Shown here piece by piece: positions 37,667 to 46,488 of a DNA stretch of 64,000 nucleotides. A program made the position numbers and the translations under genes. Each line of letters begins with the position of its first letter. Position 1 is the stretch's first letter. Source of the DNA: Gordonia polyisoprenivorans (lineage in GTDB: Bacteria > Actinomycetota > Actinomycetes > Mycobacteriales > Mycobacteriaceae); NCBI RefSeq assembly GCF_017654315.1, contig NZ_CP072203.1, positions 4,526,001-4,590,000 on the forward strand, in the 5' to 3' direction. A model generated the notes under the pieces. The model was not told where the DNA came from, searched no databases, and saw only the letters and a program-made list of their open reading frames with translations.

Positions 37667-40614
37667 CTCCCAGTAGCCAGCAACACGCAGATCACCCACA
37701 ACGGCCGGTGACGGTGAAGCCTCGTCGGGGGTGTCACCGACTCCCGCGCCGCCGTCTCGGCGCCGGCCTGCTGGCCGCGGCTGTCCTCGCGATCGGTGGC
37801 GGGGTCACGGTCGCTGCGCTCGGCAGTGAACCAGCTCCGGCACACGCGGACGCATTGTGTGATCAGATGCGCGCCCAGTACGGCTCGAACTGGCCGTGTA
37901 TCTCGGTGCCCACCAACACCTTCCAACCGACCACGAACACCCCGGCACCCACGACCGGGGGCGATGGTGCGGGATCGGGTGGCCCGCAGGTCGGTTCCAA
38001 CATCGGGCCCGGACCGGGCGAAGGCAACGGCACACCCATCGTCACCGTCCCCGGACAAGCTGCCCCGCAACCACCTGCACGCGCGGGAAACGGCGGCTCC
38101 GGGCCGACCAACCCGAACACTGGCGGCGTCCGACCCACAGCACCGCAACCGGTACCACCAGGCGACAGCACCGGGCAGATACCGGTGGTGCCCTCGACCG
38201 CTGCTCCTGCGGTGACGACGGTACCGGGCGCGGTCACTGCGAACCCTGAACCAGATACCCCGCCCCATGCTCTGGATTCCGGCTCGAAGCAGCCCGACAT
38301 CCCGCTCGCGGCGTGGGTCGTGGCGGGTGCAGCGGCATTCGCCGCGGCGAATCCGCGGGTGCGGCGCGCGGCGTTGGGTGGTCGATCCACGGGGCCGCGG
38401 AGTTGGTCGTTGCTGGAGCGGGGTGGGTCGACGCGTGGGCAGGTCGGGTCGTCGCGGCTGGTGTTGATTCATGATCAGACGAGTCCGCGGACATATCACT
38501 TCCGGATGAATGTGCCGCCGGGTGGGCATACCGAGATCAATCCGGACGGGTCGGCCACGGTGTATGACGCTGCGGGGAATCCGGTGTCGTACGTGAAGAA
38601 GCCGTGGGCGTACGACAGTCTCGGCCGGCCACAGAAGACGTGGTACACCGTCGACGAGAACGGTGACCTGGTCCAGCACGTTGAACCAGCACCGAACGCG
38701 TTGTATCCGATTCTGGCTGATCCGGACGAGAGCGATCCTGGGTCGATCGGTTTGGCTGATGCCCAGGGTCGTCCGGAGGGGTCGACGTGGCAGACCCCGA
38801 TCATCGATCCCACAACCGGGCAGCAGACGGGCACGATCACCAACACCATTCCGCAAGGTAATGGCGATCAGAGCGTTCAGCAGACCTTTACCGATACCCA
38901 GGGGAACGTCACCTCGAATCAGTTAGTCGTGTCGAACGGTCAGGGCGGCTACCAGCGGTGGGCAAACAACTCCGACGGCAGTTCGGCCTACCGGGCGCAG
39001 GACGCGCCAGGCCAGAATCCGTACGGTGCGTCGTGGGATGCCGGCGCGAACCCGGGTACTGATACGCCGCGCTCCACCTACGGCCAGACTGCCGATATGA
39101 CCCAGTCGTCGACCACCGTGAACAACGACGACGGATCGCAAACCCAGGTCAACAGTGTCGAGCAATCCAACGGAACCTGGCAGCACACCACCACCTCCGG
39201 GGACGGATCGACCACGTTGACCCAGTCTGGGCCAGGCGGGCAAAACACCACGGTGACCGGACAACTCGACCACAACGGTGATGGCTGGTTCACCAACTCC
39301 CAGGGCCAGAAAGTCGAGACATTCACCGACGGCAACGGCAACCGCGCCTCGATCACCACTGACCCGACAACCGGGCAGAAGACGTATGTGTTCACCGAAC
39401 CGGATTATGGTGGCACCTACGCCAACGTCTACGACGCCGACGGCAAACAGATCGGTCGTATCCAGATCGACCGTGACACCGGGAAACCGATCAGTGGATG
39501 GCTCAACGACGGCACCACCTCGACACGCTGGAACAGTGACGGTACCAAAACAGTCACCAACCTCGATAACAACGGTGACTGGGCCACACAACTGATCAAC
39601 GATGACGGCTCAGGTACGATCTTCTACACCAACGGCAGCTACGCCACCTTTGACCCGCAGGGCCATCAAACCTCGTTCGAGGAAGCACCCGATACCCGCA
39701 ACTGGGCGCAAAAGTTTGTTGGTGGTGCCAGCAATATGGCCAAGGGCACCTGGGACGGGGCGACGTCGTTGGTCGGGCTCGGACCGTACGGTACTGCCGA
39801 CGCGTGGAAAGGGTTGGGTGGCAGCGCGAAAACGGTGATCATGTACCTGCCCAACAAGATGGGTGACGCCATGGCGGGGGCGGCAACAATGGGCACCAAC
39901 AGCTACAGTCCGCCCGACCGTGAGGGCCCGCTGCTGCAAGCGATCACCGGAGTCGACTTCCACAAGTTCAGCACCGATCCCTGGGAAGCGGCCGGCGAAC
40001 TCGGCATGGCCGGCCTACTCGCGGTCGCGCCTGCCAAAGGTCTCGGCGCAGTAGGTAAAGGCTTCGCTCGAGTGGCACCCGCAGTGCCGGACGCGGTCGC
40101 TCCGCTCGCTGAGGGCGCCGCCAACGCTGGTCGCAGATTCGGTGGAGTCTCACCCGACGATCTACCAAGTTCGGGACCGCGGGGCGTGATGCCGGACATC
40201 CCCGACAATGCACCGCAGGTCGTGCGCGACAACGCTGTCCGCACCACCTTCACCACAGCCGACATCGACGCCGTCGCGCAGCACCTGTCGCGACCCGAGC
40301 TTGGCATGGGCCCGTCAATGGGAGGCAAAGTTGCAGGTGAAATGTACCCGACTGCCCCCTACAACCCGGCGACAGTAGAATCCATCCGCAACACCCTCAA
40401 CAATGGGGGAACGCTCTCGGAGGGCCAGCAGAATTTCCTTCGCCATGAACTCACCGAGAAAGAACTAATGGACGGCGGGATGTCTTACGACGATGCTCAC
40501 GAACTTGCGAACATGACACACCCCCCGTACATGAATTATCCAAGAGAAGTGTTGGAACAATTCTCGAACTATTTCAGAAAGCACTGGCTAGACGCATGGG
40601 AGAATCACGGATGA
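37663..40614 (+). CDS. secreted polymorphic-toxin-like protein with variable C-terminal domain
   Basis: A 983-residue protein. Residues 31-58 are a signal or anchor segment (GAGLLAAAVLAIGGGVTVAA). Residues 75-205 are Pro/Gly/Thr-rich, and a second hydrophobic stretch is at about 209-228. Residues 290-700 are Asn/Asp/Gly-rich units of the type NSDGTKTVTNLDNNGDW, like YD/RHS-type beta repeats. A hydrophobic Gly/Ala helix at about 775-806 is the pretoxin-type membrane-crossing segment. The last 90 residues are a separate cassette of lower GC with HELTEKELMDGG from residue 928 and DDAHELANMTH. I do not recognise this tip; it is the presumed toxin. Its stop overlaps the next gene (ATGA). Confidence 0.8.
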   Translation: MTPSSQQHADHPQRPVTVKPRRGCHRLPRRRLGAGLLAAAVLAIGGGVTVAALGSEPAPAHADALCDQMRAQYGSNWPCISVPTNTFQPTTNTPAPTTGGDGAGSGGPQVGSNIGPGPGEGNGTPIVTVPGQAAPQPPARAGNGGSGPTNPNTGGVRPTAPQPVPPGDSTGQIPVVPSTAAPAVTTVPGAVTANPEPDTPPHALDSGSKQPDIPLAAWVVAGAAAFAAANPRVRRAALGGRSTGPRSWSLLERGGSTRGQVGSSRLVLIHDQTSPRTYHFRMNVPPGGHTEINPDGSATVYDAAGNPVSYVKKPWAYDSLGRPQKTWYTVDENGDLVQHVEPAPNALYPILADPDESDPGSIGLADAQGRPEGSTWQTPIIDPTTGQQTGTITNTIPQGNGDQSVQQTFTDTQGNVTSNQLVVSNGQGGYQRWANNSDGSSAYRAQDAPGQNPYGASWDAGANPGTDTPRSTYGQTADMTQSSTTVNNDDGSQTQVNSVEQSNGTWQHTTTSGDGSTTLTQSGPGGQNTTVTGQLDHNGDGWFTNSQGQKVETFTDGNGNRASITTDPTTGQKTYVFTEPDYGGTYANVYDADGKQIGRIQIDRDTGKPISGWLNDGTTSTRWNSDGTKTVTNLDNNGDWATQLINDDGSGTIFYTNGSYATFDPQGHQTSFEEAPDTRNWAQKFVGGASNMAKGTWDGATSLVGLGPYGTADAWKGLGGSAKTVIMYLPNKMGDAMAGAATMGTNSYSPPDREGPLLQAITGVDFHKFSTDPWEAAGELGMAGLLAVAPAKGLGAVGKGFARVAPAVPDAVAPLAEGAANAGRRFGGVSPDDLPSSGPRGVMPDIPDNAPQVVRDNAVRTTFTTADIDAVAQHLSRPELGMGPSMGGKVAGEMYPTAPYNPATVESIRNTLNNGGTLSEGQQNFLRHELTEKELMDGGMSYDDAHELANMTHPPYMNYPREVLEQFSNYFRKHWLDAWENHG

Positions 40615-41150
40615 TTATCACCAGAGGCGGGATGAAGGTAGAGGCTCGCTGGGAGGGCAAAGGGGATAGTCCAACCTTGCCGGGAAAGCTAGTACGTGAA
40701 CATCGCAACATTTCCTCCAGATTCCACTCGAAGAGTTTCCTTCCGTTTGACGCGCGCTCCGTTCGTGTGGAGACATACGTACCACTCGGCGGGATTCTGG
40801 AACGCGCGATGATCGGAATCGAGCTGGTAAACGACCAATCAGCACTGACAGAGTTCCGAGTCGTACCAGAAGACTCTCGTGATGGCGAGGAGATATCGAG
40901 CCCTTTCAGCAAGAATCCGCTACATCTGGGGCTGCCAGCGAGAAGTGAAGATTGTCTGCGTGACCTCTTTGCGGAGCAGCAAGACATGGTCGGTTCAGCA
41001 CGTATCACCGTCTGGGGGGCTGCGTACACTGACGAGACATCTCCAATGGCGTTCAAGCACGCAGGATGGTTTGCTCTATGCGCTCTCGCAGTCGATCCAT
41101 CGTCACCAGAGGATGAGAAGCGCAGAATGATCCAGAAGCTGTGGGGTTAG
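40611..41150 (+). CDS. presumed immunity protein of the toxin
   Basis: A 179-residue cytoplasmic protein of unknown family, encoded directly behind the toxin with a 4-nt ATGA overlap. It has low GC for this genome, like the toxin tip, and no signal peptide. Segments such as ETYVPLGGILERAMIGIEL and SARITVWGAAYTDETSPMAF give no family. Position, overlap, size and composition all fit a cognate immunity protein of a polymorphic toxin; function is inference. Confidence 0.65.
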   Translation: MIITRGGMKVEARWEGKGDSPTLPGKLVREHRNISSRFHSKSFLPFDARSVRVETYVPLGGILERAMIGIELVNDQSALTEFRVVPEDSRDGEEISSPFSKNPLHLGLPARSEDCLRDLFAEQQDMVGSARITVWGAAYTDETSPMAFKHAGWFALCALAVDPSSPEDEKRRMIQKLWG

Positions 41151-41188
41151 CCTCGGGCTTTCATGCTGATTTCGTGTCATAAAAGGAG

Positions 41189-41257
41189 AATGGTGCCCTG
41201 ACCTGGGATGATTGAACTTGCGATGGTATCAATCGGACCAGGTCGAGGAGCACCATT
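41189..41257. repeat. imperfect inverted repeat downstream of toxin-immunity genes
   Basis: AATGGTGCCCTGACCTGG at 41189-41206 faces CCAGGTCGAGGAGCACCATT at 41238-41257. The arms match apart from a 2-nt difference. It may be the terminator of the toxin operon or the ends of an insertion sequence lying next to the IS3 remnant. Confidence 0.55.
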
Positions 41258-41318
41258 CAGGTGAGTATGAACATCCCCGGGTTTGGTGCGCACCTCTTTG
41301 TGAGGGAAGGTTGGCATC

Positions 41319-41630
41319 ATGCCGAAGAAGTACGACGAGGCGACGCGGGCCAAGGCTGTGCGGTTGGTCGTTGAGCATCGCGGGGAGTATCCGAGTGAGT
41401 GGGCGGCGATCACCGCGACCGCGAAGCGGTTGCAGATCACCTCGGAGACGTTGCGGAAGTGGGTCCGTCAACACGAGATCGATTCCGGGGACAAGCCGGG
41501 GGTGACTCGGGAAGAGGCTGCGGAGGTGCGGGCGCTCAAACGCAAGGTGTCCGAGCTGGAGGAGACAGTCGAAATCCTCAAAGCGGCAACGTCTTTCTTC
41601 GCGCGGGAGAGCGACCCGCGACATCGGTAG
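41319..41630 (+). CDS. IS3-family transposase OrfA
   Basis: A 103-residue IS3-group helix-turn-helix protein: KKYDEATRAKAVRLVVEH, the HTH with TATAKRLQITSETLRKWVRQ, and a leucine-zipper tail LKRKVSELEETVEILKAA. The length is normal and the frame intact. Its TAG overlaps the start of the orfB frame (TAGTG), as in IS3 elements, where the fused transposase arises by frameshift. The element cannot move, since orfB is cut short. Confidence 0.88.
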   Translation: MPKKYDEATRAKAVRLVVEHRGEYPSEWAAITATAKRLQITSETLRKWVRQHEIDSGDKPGVTREEAAEVRALKRKVSELEETVEILKAATSFFARESDPRHR

Positions 41631-41766
41631 TGTGCGCGTTCATCGCCGAGCATTGTGCTCGGTTCGGGGTCGCTCAGATCTGTCGTGTGCTCACCGAGCA
41701 CGGTGCACCGATCTCCCCGAGAACCTACTATGCGTGGCGCTCACGGCCGCTGTCGAAGCGGGCGTT
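41630..41766 (+). pseudogene. IS3-family transposase OrfB, 5' remnant
   Basis: This encodes about 45 residues of OrfB (CAFIAEHCARFGVAQICRVL, then SPRTYYAWRSRPLSKRALS), then similarity stops. The DDE catalytic domain is missing. The break at about 41766 joins the remains of another gene, so IS3 lost its 3' half by deletion before the ISL3 element inserted 50 bp further on. Confidence 0.8.
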
Positions 41767-41815
41767 ATCCCGGCATCCGAGTGATGAATCGGCTACCGTT
41801 GCTACGAGGATATGA

Positions 41816-43285
41816 GGCTCTTCCTGATTGAGAGTGCCCGAATGGGTGTGCGAGTCCACTAGGTGTAGGTCCGATTCGGTGGTGAGCCGCTGCGCTCGTG
41901 GCGGGTCCTGTGGTGTGAAGATGAAAGCTCTCACACACCCATCCGAACACCAACAGGACCCATGACGCAGCGTAGCGCTATTGCCGACACGATTTGCCGC
42001 ACGATCGAACTCGGCGTCACCATCACCGACGCCGCCATCGACGGCGAAGACCGCACCCACCTGTTTTGCCAGCTCCTGGACCCGAAGGACCGCTGCCCGG
42101 CGTGTGAGCGGCCGGGCCGGTTGCGTGATCATGTCGATCTGGAGCTGGCCGATCTGCCGATCGTGGGTCACCCCACGCGGCTGCATGTGCAGGTTCCGCG
42201 CCACACATGTGTGAACGCAGCCTGCGCGACATCGGTGTTCCGGGCTGATCTCACGTCGATCGCCGCGCCACGAGCGCAGGTCACCCGCCGCACCACCACC
42301 TGGATCATGCGAGCGATGATCAGCGGCAAGATGAGTGTGAAGGCCGTCGCAGCTGCGGTCGGGTTGAGCTGGAACACCGTCAACACCCTCGCCCTGGCCG
42401 CGGTCAAGAGGCTGGCTGCTGCACCGGCCCGGTTGGCCGGTGTGCGGGTCCTCGGGGTCGATGAGCACAAGTGGAAACACGTTCGCGGCAAGGGGGATTC
42501 GAGTTTCGTGACCGTCCTGGTCGATCTCACCCCGATCGTGGATGGAACCGGCCCGGCCCGGTTGCTGGATATGGTCGCCGGTCGCTCCAAAGCCGCGCTC
42601 AAAGACTGGCTCGGCGCGCGGGATCAGGGGTTCCGCGACCGGATTCGGGTGGTCACGATGGACGGGTTCACCGGGTATCGCACCGCCACTGCCGAAGCCC
42701 TCGACAAGGCGCGTGCGGTGATGGACCCCTTCCACGTCGTGCATCTGGCAGCGGAGAAATTGACCTTGTGTCGTCAACGCGTGCAACAAGATACGTGTGG
42801 GCATCGCGGTCGATCTGGGGATCCGCTCTACGGCATCCGTCGCACCTTGTTGACCCGGATCGGGTTGCTCACCGACAAGCAGAAGACCCGGCTGCGCGGT
42901 GGCCTCGATGCCCGCGAGGAACACGTGGCCGTTGCGGTAACCTACGCGATCTACCAGGAGCTGATCGATGCCTACGACCAACCCACCAAGCGGGACAGCA
43001 AGATCGCAATGTACAAGCTGCTCAAGAAGATCAAGACCGGCGTGCCCGCCGGACTATCAGAGCTGGCCCAACTCGGGCGTTCGTTGTGGTCACGACGGGC
43101 CGAGATCTTGGCCTACTTCGACACCGGCGCCTCCAACGGCCCAGTCGAAGCCATCAACGGGCGCCTCGAACACCTTCGCGGCATCGCCCTCGGATTCCGC
43201 AACCTCACCCACTACATCTTGCGGTCACTCATCCACTCCGGCCAACTGGCAGAACAACTGGACGCACTCTGAATTCGGAAGAGCC
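41816..43285 (+). mobile_element. ISL3-family insertion sequence, copy 1
   Basis: A complete 1,470-bp element. The left end GGCTCTTCCTGATT and the right end AATTCGGAAGAGCC are terminal inverted repeats. The 8-bp target duplication GGATATGA is perfect at 41808-41815 and 43286-43293. It has one intact transposase gene. Confidence 0.95.
41962..43272 (+). CDS. ISL3-family transposase (copy 1)
   Basis: A 436-residue transposase. The zinc-finger N-terminus has CPACERPGRLRDH, followed by an HTH around KAVAAAVGLSWNTVNTL, and the DDE domain with VLGVDEHKWKHVRG (first Asp), VTMDGFTGYRTAT (second Asp) and SNGPVEAINGRLEHLRGIA (Glu). Full length for the family and apparently active. It is roughly nine-tenths identical by eye to copy 2 at 44063-45373. 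Confidence 0.95.
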   Translation: MTQRSAIADTICRTIELGVTITDAAIDGEDRTHLFCQLLDPKDRCPACERPGRLRDHVDLELADLPIVGHPTRLHVQVPRHTCVNAACATSVFRADLTSIAAPRAQVTRRTTTWIMRAMISGKMSVKAVAAAVGLSWNTVNTLALAAVKRLAAAPARLAGVRVLGVDEHKWKHVRGKGDSSFVTVLVDLTPIVDGTGPARLLDMVAGRSKAALKDWLGARDQGFRDRIRVVTMDGFTGYRTATAEALDKARAVMDPFHVVHLAAEKLTLCRQRVQQDTCGHRGRSGDPLYGIRRTLLTRIGLLTDKQKTRLRGGLDAREEHVAVAVTYAIYQELIDAYDQPTKRDSKIAMYKLLKKIKTGVPAGLSELAQLGRSLWSRRAEILAYFDTGASNGPVEAINGRLEHLRGIALGFRNLTHYILRSLIHSGQLAEQLDAL

Positions 43286-43447
43286 GGATATGACACCGCC
43301 CTGCCCTTTGAGGATGTGGCTGCGTACCAGAAGCGCCGGGTAAAGGATCGTTTCACTGAGGAAATGCTCGTGGATTATGCTGCGAGGCTCGGACTATATC
43401 CCATGGACGAACAGTTCTACAGCCAACAGGGCGTATTGTATTGTTAA
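43286..43447 (+). pseudogene. 3' part of a gene split by ISL3 copy 1, immunity-like remnant
   Basis: If the element and one target copy are removed, an open frame runs from about 41760 through GIRVMNRLPLLRGYD into TALPFEDVAAYQKRRVKD and on to a TAA at 43445-43447, giving a tail of about 70 residues. Its 5' part was replaced by the IS3 remnant. Low GC and position among immunity-like genes suggest it was one of them; no family is certain. The 235 bp after it hold no convincing gene. Confidence 0.6.
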
Positions 43448-43914
43448 GAACCCGATTAGAAGCGAAAGCCAGTGCATACTCCATGACTTTGGCGGAAGTC
43501 CGCGCCCATTTCGACCTGGAATAGAACTTGGTTAGGAATACTCGAATTTTGCGTTTGCAGAATCATCTACTCCGCGAACTCATGGCGGACGATGTGATAC
43601 CCCGATATATCAGATAAATCCAACTGCACAATTACAATAGGTGAAACGAACTGCCGGTCGCCGTCGACAGTCAACGGAAGCGATGGGACACTCCATGACA
43701 GTGCGCTACCCAGAAATGCGGGGCCGCGTGCGAGATGCGGTGGAGATGATTGCGCACGCCTGCGATACTGACTACTGGCTCCACGAGAAGCACTACACGT
43801 CGTATCCTCCTTCGTTGTGTATTGAAATACTCTACGATGTAGACGTAGTATTTCCAGACCCGGAATACTTGGTTGGCGCTGCCATTTACGGCGACGAAGT
43901 GACAGCCTTTAAAC

Positions 43915-45386
43915 GGCTCTTCAGGATTGACGGTGCGTGAAACAGGTTCTATCGACCACAAGATGTAGGTCGGATTTGCGGGTGTGAGCCGCGTGATGTG
44001 GGCGGGTCCTGTGGTGTGAAGATGAAAGCTCCTACACACTCATCCGAACACTCACAGGACCCATGACGCAGCGTAGCGCTATTGCCGACACGATTTGCCG
44101 CACCATCGAGTTGGGGGTGACGATCACCGATGCCGCCGTCGACGGCCAGGACCGTACCCACCTGTTCTGCCAGCTCCTGGACCCGAAGAACATGTGCCCG
44201 TCCTGCGGGCAGGCCGGGCAGTTGCGTGATCATGTCGACCGTGAGGTCGCCGATCTGCCGATCGTCGGGCATCCGACCCGGCTGCACCTGACGGTGCCCC
44301 GCTACACGTGCGGCAACGACGCCTGCGCGACGTCGGTGTTCCGGGCCGACGTGGGCGCGATCGTGGCCCCGCGTGCGCAGGTCACCCGCCGTACCACCAC
44401 CTGGATCATGCGGTCGATGATCTGCGACAAGATGTCGGTCACCGCGGCGGCGGCCGCGGTGGGGTTGAGCTGGAACACCGTCAACACCCTGGCGTGTGAG
44501 GCGGCGAAGACGCTGGCCGCCGCACCCGCACGCCTGGCCGGCGTCCGCGTATTAGGCGTGGATGAACACAAGTGGAAACATGTTCGCGGCCAGGGTGATC
44601 CGAGTTTCGTGACGGTACTGGTCGACCTGACCCCAATCGTGGACGGTACCGGTCCGGCCCGGTTGTTGGATATGGTCGCCGGGTGCTCCAAAGCCGCGTT
44701 GAAGGACTGGCTCGACGCGCGTGATCCGGCGTTCCGCGACCGTATCCGGGTGGTCACGATGGACGGGTTCACCGGCTACCGCACCGCCACCGCCGAATCC
44801 CTCGACAAGGCACGGGCAGTGATGGACCCCTTCCACGTCGTACACCTCGCCGCAGAGAAACTCACCCTGTGTCGTCAACGCGTGCAACAGGATACGTGCG
44901 GACATCGAGGCCGCAGCGGGGATCCGCTCTACGGCATCCGCCGCACCCTGCTGACCCGGATCGGGCTGCTCACCGATAACCAGAAAACCCGCCTACGCAC
45001 GGGCCTGGACGCCCGGGAGGAGCACGTGGCGGTGGCCATCACCTACGCGATCTATCAGGATCTGATCGACGCTTACGACCAGTCCAACAAGCGGGACGGG
45101 AAGATCGCGATGTACAAGCTGCTCAAACGTATCCATACCGGCCTACCCGCCGGCCTCGCCGAGGTAGCGCAACTCGGACGGTCGTTGTGGGCCCGACGTG
45201 CCGAGATCCTCGCCTACTTCGACACCGGCGCCTCCAACGGCCCCGTCGAAGCCATCAACGGGCGCCTCGAGCACCTCCGGGGTATCGCACTCGGGTTCCG
45301 CAACCTCAAGCACTACATCTTGCGGTCACTCATCCACTCCGGCCAACTCGCAGAAAGCCTGAATGCACTCTGAATTAGGAAGAGCC
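43915..45386 (+). mobile_element. ISL3-family insertion sequence, copy 2
   Basis: A complete 1,472-bp element. The ends are GGCTCTTCAGGATT on the left and AATTAGGAAGAGCC on the right. The 8-bp target duplication CTTTAAAC is perfect at 43907-43914 and 45387-45394. It lies in the same orientation as copy 1, 629 bp away, so the pair could act as a composite transposon carrying the region between. Confidence 0.95.
44063..45373 (+). CDS. ISL3-family transposase (copy 2)
   Basis: A 436-residue transposase of the same length as copy 1, with many synonymous and some amino-acid differences, so the two are related lineages rather than a recent duplication. Zinc finger CPSCGQAGQLRDH and DDE residues in VLGVDEHKWKHVRG, VTMDGFTGYRTAT and SNGPVEAINGRLEHLRG are intact. 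Confidence 0.95.
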   Translation: MTQRSAIADTICRTIELGVTITDAAVDGQDRTHLFCQLLDPKNMCPSCGQAGQLRDHVDREVADLPIVGHPTRLHLTVPRYTCGNDACATSVFRADVGAIVAPRAQVTRRTTTWIMRSMICDKMSVTAAAAAVGLSWNTVNTLACEAAKTLAAAPARLAGVRVLGVDEHKWKHVRGQGDPSFVTVLVDLTPIVDGTGPARLLDMVAGCSKAALKDWLDARDPAFRDRIRVVTMDGFTGYRTATAESLDKARAVMDPFHVVHLAAEKLTLCRQRVQQDTCGHRGRSGDPLYGIRRTLLTRIGLLTDNQKTRLRTGLDAREEHVAVAITYAIYQDLIDAYDQSNKRDGKIAMYKLLKRIHTGLPAGLAEVAQLGRSLWARRAEILAYFDTGASNGPVEAINGRLEHLRGIALGFRNLKHYILRSLIHSGQLAESLNAL

Positions 45387-45659
45387 CTTTAAACGTCTAC
45401 TCGTAGAATACGATCCGGTGGTGGAGGCCTACGATGCAAACGACGGCGCTGGACACGTTCGCGACCCGCGGTGGCCGGCAGTCGAGGTAGCGGCCCGGGA
45501 CGTACTTCGACAAATGTCAATGAACGACAGAAAGCGAACGCCATGAATACAATTCTCGACAGGGACAAGGCACGATCACAACACCACCGTCCGGTCGACA
45601 ATTCCTCGCTCTACCGAGCCGGCAACTGGTAATCAAGCAAACTGATCAGGAGCTCCTCG

Positions 45660-46063
45660 ATGACGGACAATCCCGACCACGCCGAGCAGCTAGACTTTAT
45701 TGAACAAATGGCTCGCCGGTTCAGACCGATTCATGACGCATTTCTCAATCGAAAGGAAGAGTTCGAAGAAGATGGTCTCGACGTACCGGTTTACATGATC
45801 CTTGCAGACACTGCATCCTGATCGATAGGAACGTGGAGACTGATCCGGCAGGTGTATCCGAAGTGCTCTCTGCTTTCGACTCCGCGTACTCAGAAAACAA
45901 CCTCACGATCCGCGCTCTGATCGGCATGGGTTTAGTTGAGAGCCTTCCGAGAGCATCAAACGAACGAGGCCGGAAAGTACGGGAACTCGCCGGATGCAAC
46001 ATCAGGAGACTCATGGACGTGTGTTCCAGGAGCGGAGCTGTATTCGAGAAGGACTTGCACTAG
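45660..46063 (+). pseudogene. immunity-like gene with a frameshift
   Basis: The first frame encodes about 52 residues from MTDNPDHAEQLDFIEQMARR to VPVYMILADTA, then stops at about 45821. A second frame continues from ILIDRNVETDPAGVSEVLSA through FDSAYSENNLTIRALIGMGL to GAVFEKDLH. Joined, they give about 133 residues in the style of small acidic DUF7674-like immunity proteins (low confidence). One indel near 45810-45825 explains the break; a sequencing error is possible. Low GC, no signal peptide. Confidence 0.6.
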
Positions 46064-46134
46064 TCGATGAATTATCCAGATGATCTAGAAGTTCCGGAGA
46101 AACAGTTCGCCTCAGTATCAACGGAGGATGACGG

Positions 46135-46488
46135 TTGAAGGCAGAAATAAAGAGTTGGTATAGCACGAATGTCGACGTCACTACTTATCAGTCGCAAGAC
46201 CCCGATAGTGATGCCGTTTGGGTGCGGATTCTGTGCGGCCCTCCTGGGGAGCCCGGCGAGGAGTCTTTCGACATCCTCGTGTGCACACCCGACTCACTGA
46301 AGCCGGAGCTTGAGACCGGCGGCCCACTGATTGGCCGACATATCCTGCTGCAGAGTCGGCTCGACCTCGCTGCCGCGTACAAGTTCGTCGATGAGTACGT
46401 TTGTGGCGTCGAGGGGGAAGACTGGACTGAAGTGGCCGAGAAGATTGCCCGCGTAGGCAAGTGGGAGTTCGAAGACTACCGCACATAG
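46135..46488 (+). CDS. Imm8-like immunity protein
   Basis: A 117-residue protein. MKAEIKSWYSTNVDVTTYQS, then GEESFDILVCTPDSLKPEL near residue 42, match the Imm8 pattern (a FDI-VCTP-WL core), known from polymorphic-toxin loci. No cognate toxin is next to it, so it is an orphan, perhaps protecting against toxins of neighbours. The only in-frame start is a TTG, overlapping the stop of a 23-codon open frame (46067-46138), which may help its translation. Confidence 0.75.
   Translation: MKAEIKSWYSTNVDVTTYQSQDPDSDAVWVRILCGPPGEPGEESFDILVCTPDSLKPELETGGPLIGRHILLQSRLDLAAAYKFVDEYVCGVEGEDWTEVAEKIARVGKWEFEDYRT

Larger units (their letters stand above)
43683..45546 (+). pseudogene. SCO4402-like immunity-type gene interrupted by ISL3 copy 2
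   Basis: The 5' part (43683-43914) encodes MTVRYPEMRGRVRDAVEMIA to GDEVTAFKR, and the 3' part (45395-45546) encodes LLVEYDPVVEAYDANDGAG to DVLRQMSMNDRKRTP. Removing the element with one CTTTAAAC copy restores a single frame of about 127 residues. The pattern (YPEMR at the start, a VVFPDPEYLVGAAIYGDEV middle, RDPRWPAVEVAA near the end) resembles SCO4402-family proteins, seen in polymorphic-toxin loci. The break is recent: no other damage is visible. Confidence 0.75.

Noticed and set aside
41816..45386. The two ISL3 copies as a functional composite transposon
   Set aside because: Each copy has its own perfect 8-bp duplication, different from the other, so they inserted separately. The pair could still move together, but there is no evidence that it has.
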